The translations under genes and the position numbers were made by a program. DNA of 5,046 nucleotides, from the NCBI GenBank assembly GCA_030148625.1, contig JASBTC010000469.1, positions 1-5,046 on the forward strand. Direction: 5' to 3'. The stretch is from Sphingobium sp. GTDB taxonomy: Bacteria; Pseudomonadota; Alphaproteobacteria; Sphingomonadales; Sphingomonadaceae. The notes under the pieces were generated by a model that saw only the letters and a list, made by a program, of their open reading frames with translations, was not told the origin of the DNA and ran no database searches. This document shows positions 1 through 5,046 of the stretch, one piece after another. Positions within the stretch are counted from its first letter, which is position 1; every line of letters starts with the position of its first letter.

Positions 1-1080
1 ATCGTCGAACTGCATAACCTGATCTTCGTCGGCCCGAAGCCTGAGCACATCCGGGTGATGGGCGACAAGGTCGAAGCCAAGCGCACCGCGGGCGCACTCG
101 GCCTGCCGCTCGTGCCCGGTTCGGACGGCGCGATCAGCGACGTCGAGGAGGCCAAGAAGCTCGCCGCCGAGATCGGCTACCCGGTGATCATCAAGGCGGC
201 GTCGGGCGGCGGCGGCCGCGGGATGAAGGTCTGCACCGACCCCGATCAGTTCGAGACGCTGATGCAGCAGGCCGGCAGCGAGGCGAAGGCCGCGTTCGGC
301 GACGCCACCGTCTATCTCGAAAAATATCTCGGCAACCCGCGCCACATCGAAATCCAAGTGTTCGGCGATGGCAATGGCAACGCCATCCATCTGGGCGAGC
401 GCGACTGCTCACTCCAGCGCCGCCACCAGAAGGTGCTCGAGGAAGCCCCTTCCCCTGTCCTCTCGACCGAGGAGCGCAACCGCATCGGCGAGATTTGTGC
501 GAAAGCGATGGCCGATATGGGCTATCGCGGTGCCGGCACGATCGAGTTCCTGTGGGAAAATGGCGAGTTCTATTTCATCGAGATGAACACCCGGCTTCAG
601 GTCGAGCATCCGGTGACCGAGGCGATCACCGGCCTAGACCTGGTCCGCGAGCAGATCCGCGTCGCCGAGGGCCATGGCCTGACGCTGCGTCAGGAAGACG
701 TGCAGTTCCGCGGGCACGCCATCGAATGCCGCATCAATGCCGAGGATCCGCGCACCTTCGCGCCTTCGCCGGGCCGGGTGAGCCAGTATCACGCGCCGGG
801 CGGCATGAACGTCCGCGTCGATAGCGGCCTCTACTCCGGCTACAAGGTGCCGCCCTATTACGACAGCATGATCGCCAAGCTGATCGTCTACGGCACCACG
901 CGTCAGGGCGCGCTCCGCCGCCTGCGCCGCGCGCTTGAGGAGTTTGTGATCGAGGGCGACGGGATGAAGACCACCATTCCTCTGCATCAGGCACTGCTCG
1001 ACAATCCGCAGTTCCAGCAGGGCGATTATACGATCAAGTGGCTCGAGGAATGGCTCGCGCGCGAGGAAGAGAAGGGCTGA
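1..1080 (+). CDS. accC: Biotin carboxylase subunit of acetyl-CoA carboxylase, 5' partial
   Basis: The frame is open from base 1, so the gene begins outside the window; 359 C-terminal residues are present. By recalled comparison with E. coli AccC (449 residues) about 90-95 are missing. The enzyme carboxylates biotin on AccB using ATP and bicarbonate, the first step of fatty-acid synthesis. The ATP-grasp fold is clear. In fragment numbering, Lys23 lies in MGDK, Lys65 precedes the glycine-rich loop GGGGRGMK (69-76), His115 is in NPRHIEIQV, and Lys144 is in RRHQKV. Metal ligands Glu182 and Glu194 are present, with Asn196 and Arg198 in FIEMNTR, Glu202 in QVEHP, and Arg244 in ECRINAED. These match the E. 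coli residues K116, K159, H209, K238, E276, E288, N290, R292, E296 and R338, so the enzyme looks intact and active. accB would be expected just upstream. Internal GTG/ATG codons at 55-60 are not the start, because the conserved FVGPKPEHIR precedes them. Confidence 0.97.
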   Translation: MVELHNLIFVGPKPEHIRVMGDKVEAKRTAGALGLPLVPGSDGAISDVEEAKKLAAEIGYPVIIKAASGGGGRGMKVCTDPDQFETLMQQAGSEAKAAFGDATVYLEKYLGNPRHIEIQVFGDGNGNAIHLGERDCSLQRRHQKVLEEAPSPVLSTEERNRIGEICAKAMADMGYRGAGTIEFLWENGEFYFIEMNTRLQVEHPVTEAITGLDLVREQIRVAEGHGLTLRQEDVQFRGHAIECRINAEDPRTFAPSPGRVSQYHAPGGMNVRVDSGLYSGYKVPPYYDSMIAKLIVYGTTRQGALRRLRRALEEFVIEGDGMKTTIPLHQALLDNPQFQQGDYTIKWLEEWLAREEEKG

Positions 1081-1086
1081 CCCGGC

Positions 1087-1114
1087 CGCAGCGTGTCCCC
1101 GGGGACACGCTGCG
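1087..1114. terminator. Perfect 28-base palindrome between convergent genes, probable bidirectional terminator
   Basis: Left arm CGCAGCGTGTCCCC (1087-1100) is exactly complementary to right arm GGGGACACGCTGCG (1101-1114). As RNA it would fold into a very strong stem with a tight loop of about four bases (CCGG). It starts 6 bases after the accC stop and directly abuts the stop codon of the convergent cyclase gene (1115-1117), so it fills almost the whole 34-base gap. Its position suggests termination of both transcripts. No T-run follows on either strand, so it is not a classical intrinsic terminator. It may instead protect 3' ends or be a dispersed palindrome. Confidence 0.7.
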
Positions 1115-2017
1115 CTAGCCCGGCAGGATCGCCCAGGGCCGCACCGGAAACGTCCCCATATGCCGCACCTTGGGCGGCACCGCGGAGAAGCGGAACCCGC
1201 TCGCCGGCAAGTCCCCCAGACGCGTCATATGCTCGACGATCGGGATGCCCGCGCCCAGCAGCACGCTGTGCACCGGCCGCGTGTTGCCGGACGTATCGTC
1301 GATATTGTGGGAATCGATCCCCACCAGCCGCGCGCCCTGATCGCGCAGATACACTGCCGCCGCCTCGGTCAGGTGCGGATGCCCTTCGAAATACTGGTCG
1401 GTGCGCCAGTGCCGGTCCCATCCGGTGTGGACCAGCACTGCCTTGCCGCGCACCTCAGTCGCCGCAAAGGCCGCCCAGTCGATTGCCCGGTCCACAGCGC
1501 CCTCGACCCGCACCAACACACCCTCACAGTCGGCCACGCGCGCCAGCGGCAGATCCGCCAGATCGTGCCCGTCGGCATAGCGGTGATAGGGCGTATCGAG
1601 ATAGGTACCGGTGTTCCCGACCATCTCGATCCGGCCGATCTGAAACTCGGTCCCCTCGGCATAGATTCCACGCGAAGCCTCACGCGACAGATGGTCGCAG
1701 ATCAGCGGCGCGGGCAGCCCCTTGTAGGTGATCATCCCCGCCTCGATCACATGGCTGAGGTCGATCAGCCGCTCAGCCGGAACGGCCGCAGGCGCTTCCG
1801 TCATTTCGCCGCGCTTGTGCCGCTCTTCGATGATCCGCTTATTGAGGATGCGCACCTTGCCAACCATCAGCAGACGCAGATCGGCGATCACGTAGCGGGC
1901 CAGTTCGGCGTCATCGATCTCGTCGCCATCGATATCCAGTCGGAAATCCTGCCCCTGCACTCCGCCGCCATTGGTGAAGCTCACCTCGAAATCGAAACAA
2001 ACGCGCTTCTCGGTCAT
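1115..2017 (-). CDS. Cyclase family protein (kynurenine-formamidase-like) with an N-terminal extension
   Basis: 300 residues. The cyclase/KynB-type fold (PF04199 family) occupies about residues 83-300. It starts at LIDLSHVIEAGM and carries LVHTGWDRHW (195-204), YFEGHPHLT, VGIDSHNIDDTSG, VHSVLLGAGIPIVEHMTRL (His250, Glu262) and the closing MGTFPVRPW. Known relatives are metal-dependent amide or ester hydrolases, but the substrate cannot be read here. The family metal motif HxGTHxDxPxH appears as NTGTYLDTPYH (135-145): Asp141 and His145 are kept, and the first two His are Asn and Tyr. Residues 1-70 form an extra small domain I do not recognise; it ends in a basic stretch (VRILNKRIIEERHKR). ATG at 2017-2015 is chosen as start because AAGGAG lies 5 bases upstream; an in-frame GTG at 2023 overlaps that site and cannot be used with it. 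Met72 (1804) marks the domain joint but has no clear ribosome binding site. No tryptophan or other pathway gene is adjacent. Family call sure, function unknown. Confidence 0.88.
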   Translation of the reverse strand: MTEKRVCFDFEVSFTNGGGVQGQDFRLDIDGDEIDDAELARYVIADLRLLMVGKVRILNKRIIEERHKRGEMTEAPAAVPAERLIDLSHVIEAGMITYKGLPAPLICDHLSREASRGIYAEGTEFQIGRIEMVGNTGTYLDTPYHRYADGHDLADLPLARVADCEGVLVRVEGAVDRAIDWAAFAATEVRGKAVLVHTGWDRHWRTDQYFEGHPHLTEAAAVYLRDQGARLVGIDSHNIDDTSGNTRPVHSVLLGAGIPIVEHMTRLGDLPASGFRFSAVPPKVRHMGTFPVRPWAILPG

Positions 2018-2022
2018 CGCCA

Positions 2023-2028
2023 CTCCTT
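2023..2028 (-). promoter_or_regulatory. Shine-Dalgarno site fixing the cyclase start
   Basis: On the minus strand AAGGAG lies at 2028-2023, five bases before ATG at 2017-2015. Its last G is the first base of the upstream in-frame GTG (2023-2021), so the site supports the ATG and argues against the GTG. It is the only strong Shine-Dalgarno match placed at a normal distance from a start codon in this window. Confidence 0.75.
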
Positions 2029-2091
2029 CGCCGCTGGCACCCGCGAGATTCCGCCCCTATCTACGCGGCCTGTTCGGGCCGGGGATTCGGA
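2029..2091. promoter_or_regulatory. Divergent intergenic region between cyclase and ArsC-like genes
   Basis: This short spacer must hold the promoters of both divergent genes. The only AT-richer element is CTATCTA at 2057-2063. It could be a weak -10 for the plus-strand gene (TATCTA 2058-2063) or, read as TAGATAG, for the minus-strand gene. Neither direction has a convincing -35 at 16-18 bases. The ArsC-like gene has only a weak GGGG (2081-2084) as a possible ribosome binding site. No operator-like inverted repeat was seen. Confidence 0.3.
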
Positions 2092-2427
2092 ATGAAGGCG
2101 ACCATCTATCACAATCCGCGCTGCTCCAAGTCGCGTGAGGCGCTCGCGCTGCTCAACGATGCCGGTGCCGAGGTGACGGTGGTCGAGTATCTCAAGACCC
2201 CGCCGTCGCGCGACGAGCTCGCACGGCTCTATGCAAAGGCCGGAATCTTGCCCCGCGACGGACTGCGCAAGGCGGAGGACAGTGCCAAGGCACTCAAGGG
2301 CGCAAGCGATGACGCCATCCTCGATGCGATGGCTGCCGATCCGATCCTGATCGAACGGCCGCTGGTCGAGACCGAAAAGGGCGTCCGCCTCGGCCGTCCA
2401 CCCGAAGCGATCCGCGAAATCCTCTAG
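2092..2427 (+). CDS. arsC: ArsC/YfgD-family thioredoxin-fold protein (putative glutaredoxin-dependent arsenate reductase)
   Basis: 111 residues, full length for the family. The N-terminus IYHNPRCSKSREAL carries the nucleophile Cys11 in the HNPxC(S/G)xSR loop. The C-terminal half has LIERPLV (Arg89) and RLGRPPEAI (Arg102); with Arg59 these fit the three arginines that bind oxyanion in plasmid R773 ArsC. The sequence is closest, from memory, to E. coli YfgD (also HNPRCSKSR and ERPIV...GRPPE). Such chromosomal proteins are usually annotated arsenate reductase, often without proof. No arsR, arsB or acr3 is adjacent, so an arsenic role is not supported by context; a general thiol-redox role is equally possible. 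The ATG is the only start that keeps the conserved N-terminus, with a weak ribosome site. Its stop (2425-2427) overlaps the convergent PAS gene's stop. Confidence 0.9.
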   Translation: MKATIYHNPRCSKSREALALLNDAGAEVTVVEYLKTPPSRDELARLYAKAGILPRDGLRKAEDSAKALKGASDDAILDAMAADPILIERPLVETEKGVRLGRPPEAIREIL

Positions 2428-2798
2428 CCCGGCTCGCCCGTCATCTCGCCAGTGACGTCGATCTTCGTACCGTAGAGATAACGTGCGACGCCATTCTCGC
2501 TCACGACGTCGGCGGTGATGCGCATCCAGCGGATTTGGCCATCCACGCGCCGGATCTGCGCTTCGAACGTAAAGCTCCCGCACGCCACAATCGCTGCGCT
2601 ACGCAACCGCGCCAGCTCCGCCTGCGACTCGGGAAGGTACATGGCAACAATCGCCTCGCGCTCCAGCGCGCTGCCTCGCGGCAGCCTGAACAGGTCGTAG
2701 ACCCCGTCGCTCCAGGTCAGCGAATCGTCGCGCAGGTCGCACTGCCAGGCTGCCTGGATCGGCATCACATGCGTTTGTGGATCGCGCGCGCCGTGCAT
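2424..2798 (-). CDS. Stand-alone PAS domain protein
   Basis: 124 residues that are almost entirely one PAS domain (about 15-117, PAS_3-like). The pattern is typical: AWQCDLRDDSLTWSDGVYDLFRLP at the front, then the strand region FTFEAQIRRVDGQIRWMRI and the closing LYGTKIDVTGE. The usual HPDDR-like turn is replaced by LPESQ (55-59). There is no kinase, GGDEF, EAL or DNA-binding output domain, no signal peptide and no membrane segment, so it would be a cytosolic sensor or protein-interaction module acting through a partner, or a remnant of a larger protein. The ligand is unknown. It lies 35 bases after the TonB-like gene on the same strand, so they may be co-transcribed, though a separate promoter is possible. 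The start is uncertain: neither ATG 2798 nor Met12 has a clear Shine-Dalgarno site. It ends tail-to-tail with the ArsC-like gene, sharing CTAG. Confidence 0.8.
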   Translation of the reverse strand: MHGARDPQTHVMPIQAAWQCDLRDDSLTWSDGVYDLFRLPRGSALEREAIVAMYLPESQAELARLRSAAIVACGSFTFEAQIRRVDGQIRWMRITADVVSENGVARYLYGTKIDVTGEMTGEPG

Positions 2799-2804
2799 AT
2801 GATC

Positions 2805-2832
2805 GCGTTACCACTCGAGAGCCTAATGTCCA
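2805..2832 (-). promoter_or_regulatory. Possible promoter of the PAS gene (leaderless model)
   Basis: On the minus strand TGGACA (2832-2827, five of six to TTGACA) is followed after 16 bases by TAACGC (2810-2805), preceded by GG. The latter is a poor -10 by the TATAAT standard but partly fits the alphaproteobacterial GCTANAWC pattern. It ends 6 bases before ATG 2798, so transcription would begin at or next to the start codon. The -35 overlaps the stop codon region of the TonB-like gene. Weak evidence; the gene may simply be read through from the TonB-like gene. Confidence 0.3.
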
Positions 2833-2833
2833 G

Positions 2834-3592
2834 TTAGTGGTCCCGCTCCGGCGGCAGTCGTTCGAACACCCATTCGTGGCTCTCGCGCACCAATGCCGGC
2901 ACCGCACGCCCCCTGCCATCGCGTGACGGCCGGAACCGGAACCGCTCGCGGATCAGCCGGCAGGTCAACGCGTCCAGCCGCGGGATGCCGCTCGATCCGA
3001 CCACATCGCATTCGGGCACGCGTCCATCGGTCTGCACCAGGAACAATACTGTCACCCTGCCCCCGATTCCCGCATCGGCCAGGTCTTCGGGATAGTCCGA
3101 GTCGCGGATGCTTCCGCGGATCTGTCGTGGCGGCGTTGCGTCGGGATCGCCCGCGCCGTCACCATCACCGCTCCCACCTCCGCCAAAACCGTTCCCCTTC
3201 CCGCCCGCGCCGGTTCCCGGTCCGGCCACTTCCGCCGCACCGCTTGTCGCTTCGAATGCGTCGGCCGGCTTTTCCGCAGCGATAACCAGCGGCTGCACGT
3301 CGATCGGAACGATCGGCTTGGGCGCCGCTACCTCCGTCGCGCGGGAGCGAAGATTGGGCGGAGCGGCTTCACCCGAAGGCCGCATATTGCGCCGTGGCAT
3401 CCGCTCCACCTTCGCCTTGGGTTTCGGCTCAGGCAGGATATCGAACAGGGCGACCCCGGCATCATCCCCCGCCGGTCGCTCGCGCACTGCCAGCCCGAGC
3501 GCGAGAACGGCACCCAAGGCACAAGTCACCGCAAGCGCCGCCGCCGCACCACCCGCCCGTTCGTGCGGACTCGAGAGCATGATCGCCGTCAT
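2834..3592 (-). CDS. TonB-family energy transducer
   Basis: 252 residues with the TonB layout. A short cytoplasmic N-terminus (1-12) is followed by one membrane segment (about 13-36, AAAALAVTCALGAVLALGLAV). Next come a periplasmic linker with LPEPKPKAK (53-61), a Gly/Asp-rich stretch (124-149), and a TonB C-terminal domain (about 165-246) with YPEDLADAGIGGRVTV, LVQTDGRV, SSGIPRLDALTCRLI and RFRFRPSRDGRG. Known family members pass proton-motive energy from ExbB-ExbD to TonB-dependent outer-membrane receptors. Cys195 and Cys211 flank the SSG...LD motif and could form a disulfide. No exbB, exbD or receptor gene is adjacent, so its receptor partner cannot be inferred; it is probably one of several TonB paralogues. 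The linker is more Gly-rich and less Pro/Lys-rich than classic TonB. Start ATG 3592 has only a weak AGG upstream; Met5 is an alternative. It is divergent from the JmjC gene. Confidence 0.88.
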   Translation of the reverse strand: MTAIMLSSPHERAGGAAAALAVTCALGAVLALGLAVRERPAGDDAGVALFDILPEPKPKAKVERMPRRNMRPSGEAAPPNLRSRATEVAAPKPIVPIDVQPLVIAAEKPADAFEATSGAAEVAGPGTGAGGKGNGFGGGGSGDGDGAGDPDATPPRQIRGSIRDSDYPEDLADAGIGGRVTVLFLVQTDGRVPECDVVGSSGIPRLDALTCRLIRERFRFRPSRDGRGRAVPALVRESHEWVFERLPPERDH

Positions 3593-3640
3593 GCACGCCT
3601 AAACGCACAAGCAGGCTGAACTGGCGCTTGCTCTCCCGTC

Positions 3641-3668
3641 TCGACAAGGCGGCTCGGGCGGGTAGATT
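3641..3668 (+). promoter_or_regulatory. Probable promoter of the JmjC-domain gene
   Basis: TCGACA (3641-3646, five of six to TTGACA) lies 16 bases before TAGATT (3663-3668; GGTAGATT fits the alphaproteobacterial GCTANAWC pattern reasonably and TATAAT at four of six). Transcription would start at about 3675-3676, on the proposed GTG start codon. This explains why GGGAGG at 3669-3674 is only one base from the GTG, too close to act as a ribosome binding site. Confidence 0.45.
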
Positions 3669-3675
3669 GGGAGGT

Positions 3676-4854
3676 GTGGATTTTGCCGTCATCATCGCGC
3701 CGTTGGTCGAGAAGGATTTCATCGATCGCTATTGGGATCGCGCGCCGGTGCACATTCCCGCGTCGCCGGAGCGCAGGGACGCCCCGCCGATGGGCTGGAA
3801 CGATCTCAACGCCCTCATCGCGCAACGCACGCACTGGACGCCGGAGCGTTTCAATCTCGTCCTGAACAGCCGCCCGGTCGATCCCGCCCACTACATGGCG
3901 GATGCCATCGGCAAGCCGGCGGCGGGTGATCCGGCGCGGATCGAGCACCTGCTCGCCATGGGCGCATCGCTTGTCGTCAACCATGTCGATGACGTGCTGC
4001 CGCGGGTTCGGGCCATTGCCGACACGCTCGCGACCCGGTTTGCGGGACTGGGCGGTGCGAACGTCTACGCATCCTTCAACGGCGTTCAGGCCTTTGCATC
4101 CCATTATGACACGCACGAGGTGTTCGCGTTCCAGTGCGCCGGCGAAAAGCGCTGGCGCATCTACGCCAATCGCGCCGAATCGCCGCTCGAAGCGCCGCAA
4201 GGCGACGATGCCCAGGCCTGGATCGACGCATCCAAAGGCCCGGTACTGCTCGACATCACCACCCGGCCCGGCGATCTCCTTTATATTCCGCGCGGCTTCT
4301 TCCATGACGCGATCGCAACCGACACGTCATCGCTTCATGTCACCTTTGGGGTCGCCCCGCATTCGGGCCGCATATTGCTCGAGCTGATCGAGGAAGCCGC
4401 GCTCACGGATCCGGCCTTTCGCGCCTATCTTCCCGACGCCCGGGTCGGGAACGGGGTGCCGTTGCGCGAAAGGCTTGCCGAGCTTGGCCAGCGCCTTGCC
4501 GAAATGGCGGCCAGCCCGGTGCTGGCCGATGCGGTCGCGCTTCGCCAGCGCAAGCTGTCGCAGACCGCACATTCCCTGTCGCTTCCGGACAGGCCGACTC
4601 TCCGTTTCTTCGCGCGGACCGGGCGGCAAGCGCGGATCGAGCGCGATGCGCGGGGAATCGCGCTGCACGCCGCGGGGCATTCGCAATCCCTCGGGCTTGT
4701 AGCAGATGCCGCCGAATGGATGCTCGCGCGGGCGGCTTTCTCCCGCGAGGAAACCTATGCGCAATTCGCCTGGCATCCTCGGAGCGAACTCGACGCGATC
4801 ATCGACCTGTTCGAACGCCTGGGCCTGATCGCCCCCTACCAGCCACAAATCTGA
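3676..4854 (+). CDS. JmjC/cupin-fold 2-oxoglutarate oxygenase-like protein (YcfD/RoxA family)
   Basis: 392 residues, similar to the roughly 370 of E. coli YcfD. The N-terminus [26 protein letters not shown] is the usual F..(Y/H)W...PV.I opening. The double-stranded beta-helix holds the Fe(II) site: His143-x-Asp145 in [12 protein letters not shown] and His210 in [10 protein letters not shown], with the basic segment GEKRWRIY (156-163) in the place used to hold co-substrate. All three iron ligands are present. The C-terminal third (about 330-392) looks like the winged-helix region of ribosomal oxygenases ([19 protein letters not shown]...[11 protein letters not shown]). YcfD hydroxylates an arginine of ribosomal protein uL16; whether this protein does so is inference, since similar folds act on other peptides. 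GTG 3676 is chosen because homology begins there. A longer frame from TTG 3628 adds 16 poorly conserved residues. It has its own likely promoter and is divergent from the TonB gene; no linked ribosomal or peptide gene is present. Confidence 0.87.
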   Translation: MDFAVIIAPLVEKDFIDRYWDRAPVHIPASPERRDAPPMGWNDLNALIAQRTHWTPERFNLVLNSRPVDPAHYMADAIGKPAAGDPARIEHLLAMGASLVVNHVDDVLPRVRAIADTLATRFAGLGGANVYASFNGVQAFASHYDTHEVFAFQCAGEKRWRIYANRAESPLEAPQGDDAQAWIDASKGPVLLDITTRPGDLLYIPRGFFHDAIATDTSSLHVTFGVAPHSGRILLELIEEAALTDPAFRAYLPDARVGNGVPLRERLAELGQRLAEMAASPVLADAVALRQRKLSQTAHSLSLPDRPTLRFFARTGRQARIERDARGIALHAAGHSQSLGLVADAAEWMLARAAFSREETYAQFAWHPRSELDAIIDLFERLGLIAPYQPQI

Positions 4855-4873
4855 CAAAGCATGTGCGACCGGG

Positions 4874-4902
4874 GTGACGAACGCCGCGCGCCCCGCTATG
4901 CG
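4874..4902 (+). promoter_or_regulatory. purL: Possible purL promoter (leaderless model)
   Basis: GTGACG (4874-4879; four of six to TTGACA, five of six to the TTGACG form common in alphaproteobacteria) is followed after 17 bases by TATGCG (4897-4902), part of GCTATGCG, which keeps the GCTA core of the alphaproteobacterial -10. It ends 7 bases before ATG 4910, the same offset as in the JmjC gene. No Shine-Dalgarno match precedes purL. The -10 overlaps the right half of an inverted repeat. Confidence 0.4.
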
Positions 4903-4908
4903 CGCGGC
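4883..4908. repeat. GC-rich inverted repeat between JmjC gene and purL
   Basis: GCCGCGCGC (4883-4891) is perfectly complementary to GCGCGCGGC (4900-4908), with an 8-base loop CCCGCTAT. It lies 28 bases after the JmjC stop and ends one base before the purL ATG. It could be the 3' hairpin of the JmjC transcript (no T-run follows), an operator over the proposed purL -10, or a 5' hairpin if purL is transcribed from farther upstream. In such GC-rich sequence a 9-base CG-type stem can also arise by chance. Confidence 0.45.
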
Positions 4909-4909
4909 C

Positions 4910-5046
4910 ATGACTCAGATCACGCCCGAGATCGTCGCCGAACACGGCCTGTCCCCCGAGGAATATGAGCGCGTCCTGCACGCGATGGGCCGCGAGCCCA
5001 ACCTCACCGAACTGGGCATCTTCTCGGTCATGTGGTCCGAGCATTG
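4910..5046 (+). CDS. purL: Phosphoribosylformylglycinamidine synthase subunit PurL, 3' partial
   Basis: Only the first 45 codons and two bases of the next lie in the window. The segment [20 protein letters not shown], then [19 protein letters not shown], is the PurL N-terminus; [14 protein letters not shown] matches the Bacillus-type small PurL very closely from memory. That form of about 740 residues works with PurS and PurQ to convert FGAR to FGAM with glutamine and ATP in purine synthesis. The remaining domains are beyond the edge, so integrity cannot be judged. ATG 4910 is preferred over in-frame ATG 4898 because it starts directly before the conserved region and fits the proposed leaderless promoter; 4898 would add MRAA and overlaps the -10-like element. 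No ribosome binding site is visible for either. Confidence 0.93.
   Translation, partial: MTQITPEIVAEHGLSPEEYERVLHAMGREPNLTELGIFSVMWSEH

Noticed and set aside
2021..2023. GTG start for the cyclase (302 residues)
   Set aside because: The GTG overlaps the AAGGAG ribosome site; ATG at 2017 has the correct 5-base spacing.
2035..2053. TGGCAC as a sigma-54 -24 element before the ArsC-like gene
   Set aside because: The required GC at the -12 position is AT at the correct spacing.
1160..2095. A 311-codon plus-strand open frame opposite the cyclase gene
   Set aside because: It is slightly longer than the cyclase frame but has no recognisable motif and a shadow-like composition rich in Arg, His and Pro. 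The minus strand holds clear cyclase motifs and a good ribosome site.
2092..2427. An arsenic-resistance operon
   Set aside because: Only the ArsC-like gene is present; no ArsR, efflux pump or other ars gene lies within the window.
2014..2583. 189-codon minus-strand open frame opposite the ArsC-like gene
   Set aside because: It is antisense to a well-conserved family protein and overlaps both flanking minus-strand genes, with no recognisable domain.
3108..3602. 164-codon plus-strand open frame opposite the TonB-like gene
   Set aside because: Its Pro/Ser/Ala-rich composition is the mirror of the Gly-rich TonB linker; no domain is seen, and the minus strand has a clear membrane segment and TonB domain.
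3628..3675. TTG start extending the JmjC protein by 16 residues
   Set aside because: No ribosome site, a rare start codon, residues that do not resemble the family N-terminus, and overlap with the likely promoter.
3589..4305. 238-codon minus-strand open frame opposite the JmjC gene
   Set aside because: It is a shadow of the conserved oxygenase, with no motif of its own.
4327..4911. 194-codon minus-strand open frame over the end of the JmjC gene
   Set aside because: No recognisable motifs; it is antisense to the conserved C-terminal region and runs into the purL start.

Overview
This is a high-GC window of compact, ordinary-looking bacterial chromosome. The protein sequences and overall composition suggest an alphaproteobacterium, most likely a sphingomonad (Sphingomonas/Sphingopyxis-like). 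This is inferred from recognisable AccC and PurL sequences, a TonB-type protein with a paired-Cys C-terminal domain, and promoter-like elements of the alphaproteobacterial type. No mobile element, CRISPR array, tRNA/rRNA gene or phage gene is visible, and no stretch longer than 85 bases lies outside a gene.

Layout: (1) 1-1080 +, the C-terminal four fifths of accC (biotin carboxylase), running in from the left edge. (2) 1087-1114, a perfect 28-base palindrome filling the gap between accC and a convergent gene. (3) 1115-2017 -, a cyclase/kynurenine-formamidase-like protein with an unusual N-terminal extension of about 70 residues and a degenerate metal motif. (4) 2092-2427 +, a small ArsC/YfgD-family thioredoxin-fold protein, divergent from the cyclase. 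(5) 2424-2798 -, a stand-alone PAS domain whose stop codon overlaps that of the ArsC-like gene. (6) 2834-3592 -, a TonB-family energy transducer just upstream of the PAS gene on the same strand. (7) 3676-4854 +, a JmjC/cupin-fold oxygenase-like protein, divergent from the TonB gene. (8) 4910 to the right edge, +, the first 45 codons of purL.

The genes do not form one obvious pathway. accC and purL are housekeeping genes of fatty-acid and purine synthesis. The middle genes are short, mostly divergent or convergent units, so each probably has its own promoter; the TonB-like and PAS genes are the only pair that could be one transcript.

No clearly new system stands out. The points most worth a second look are: the fused N-terminal domain and missing metal ligands of the cyclase; three genes (PAS, JmjC, purL) whose best promoter-like elements end 6-7 bases before the start codon, which would make their mRNAs leaderless; the loopless palindrome after accC; and a GC-rich inverted repeat overlapping the proposed purL promoter.
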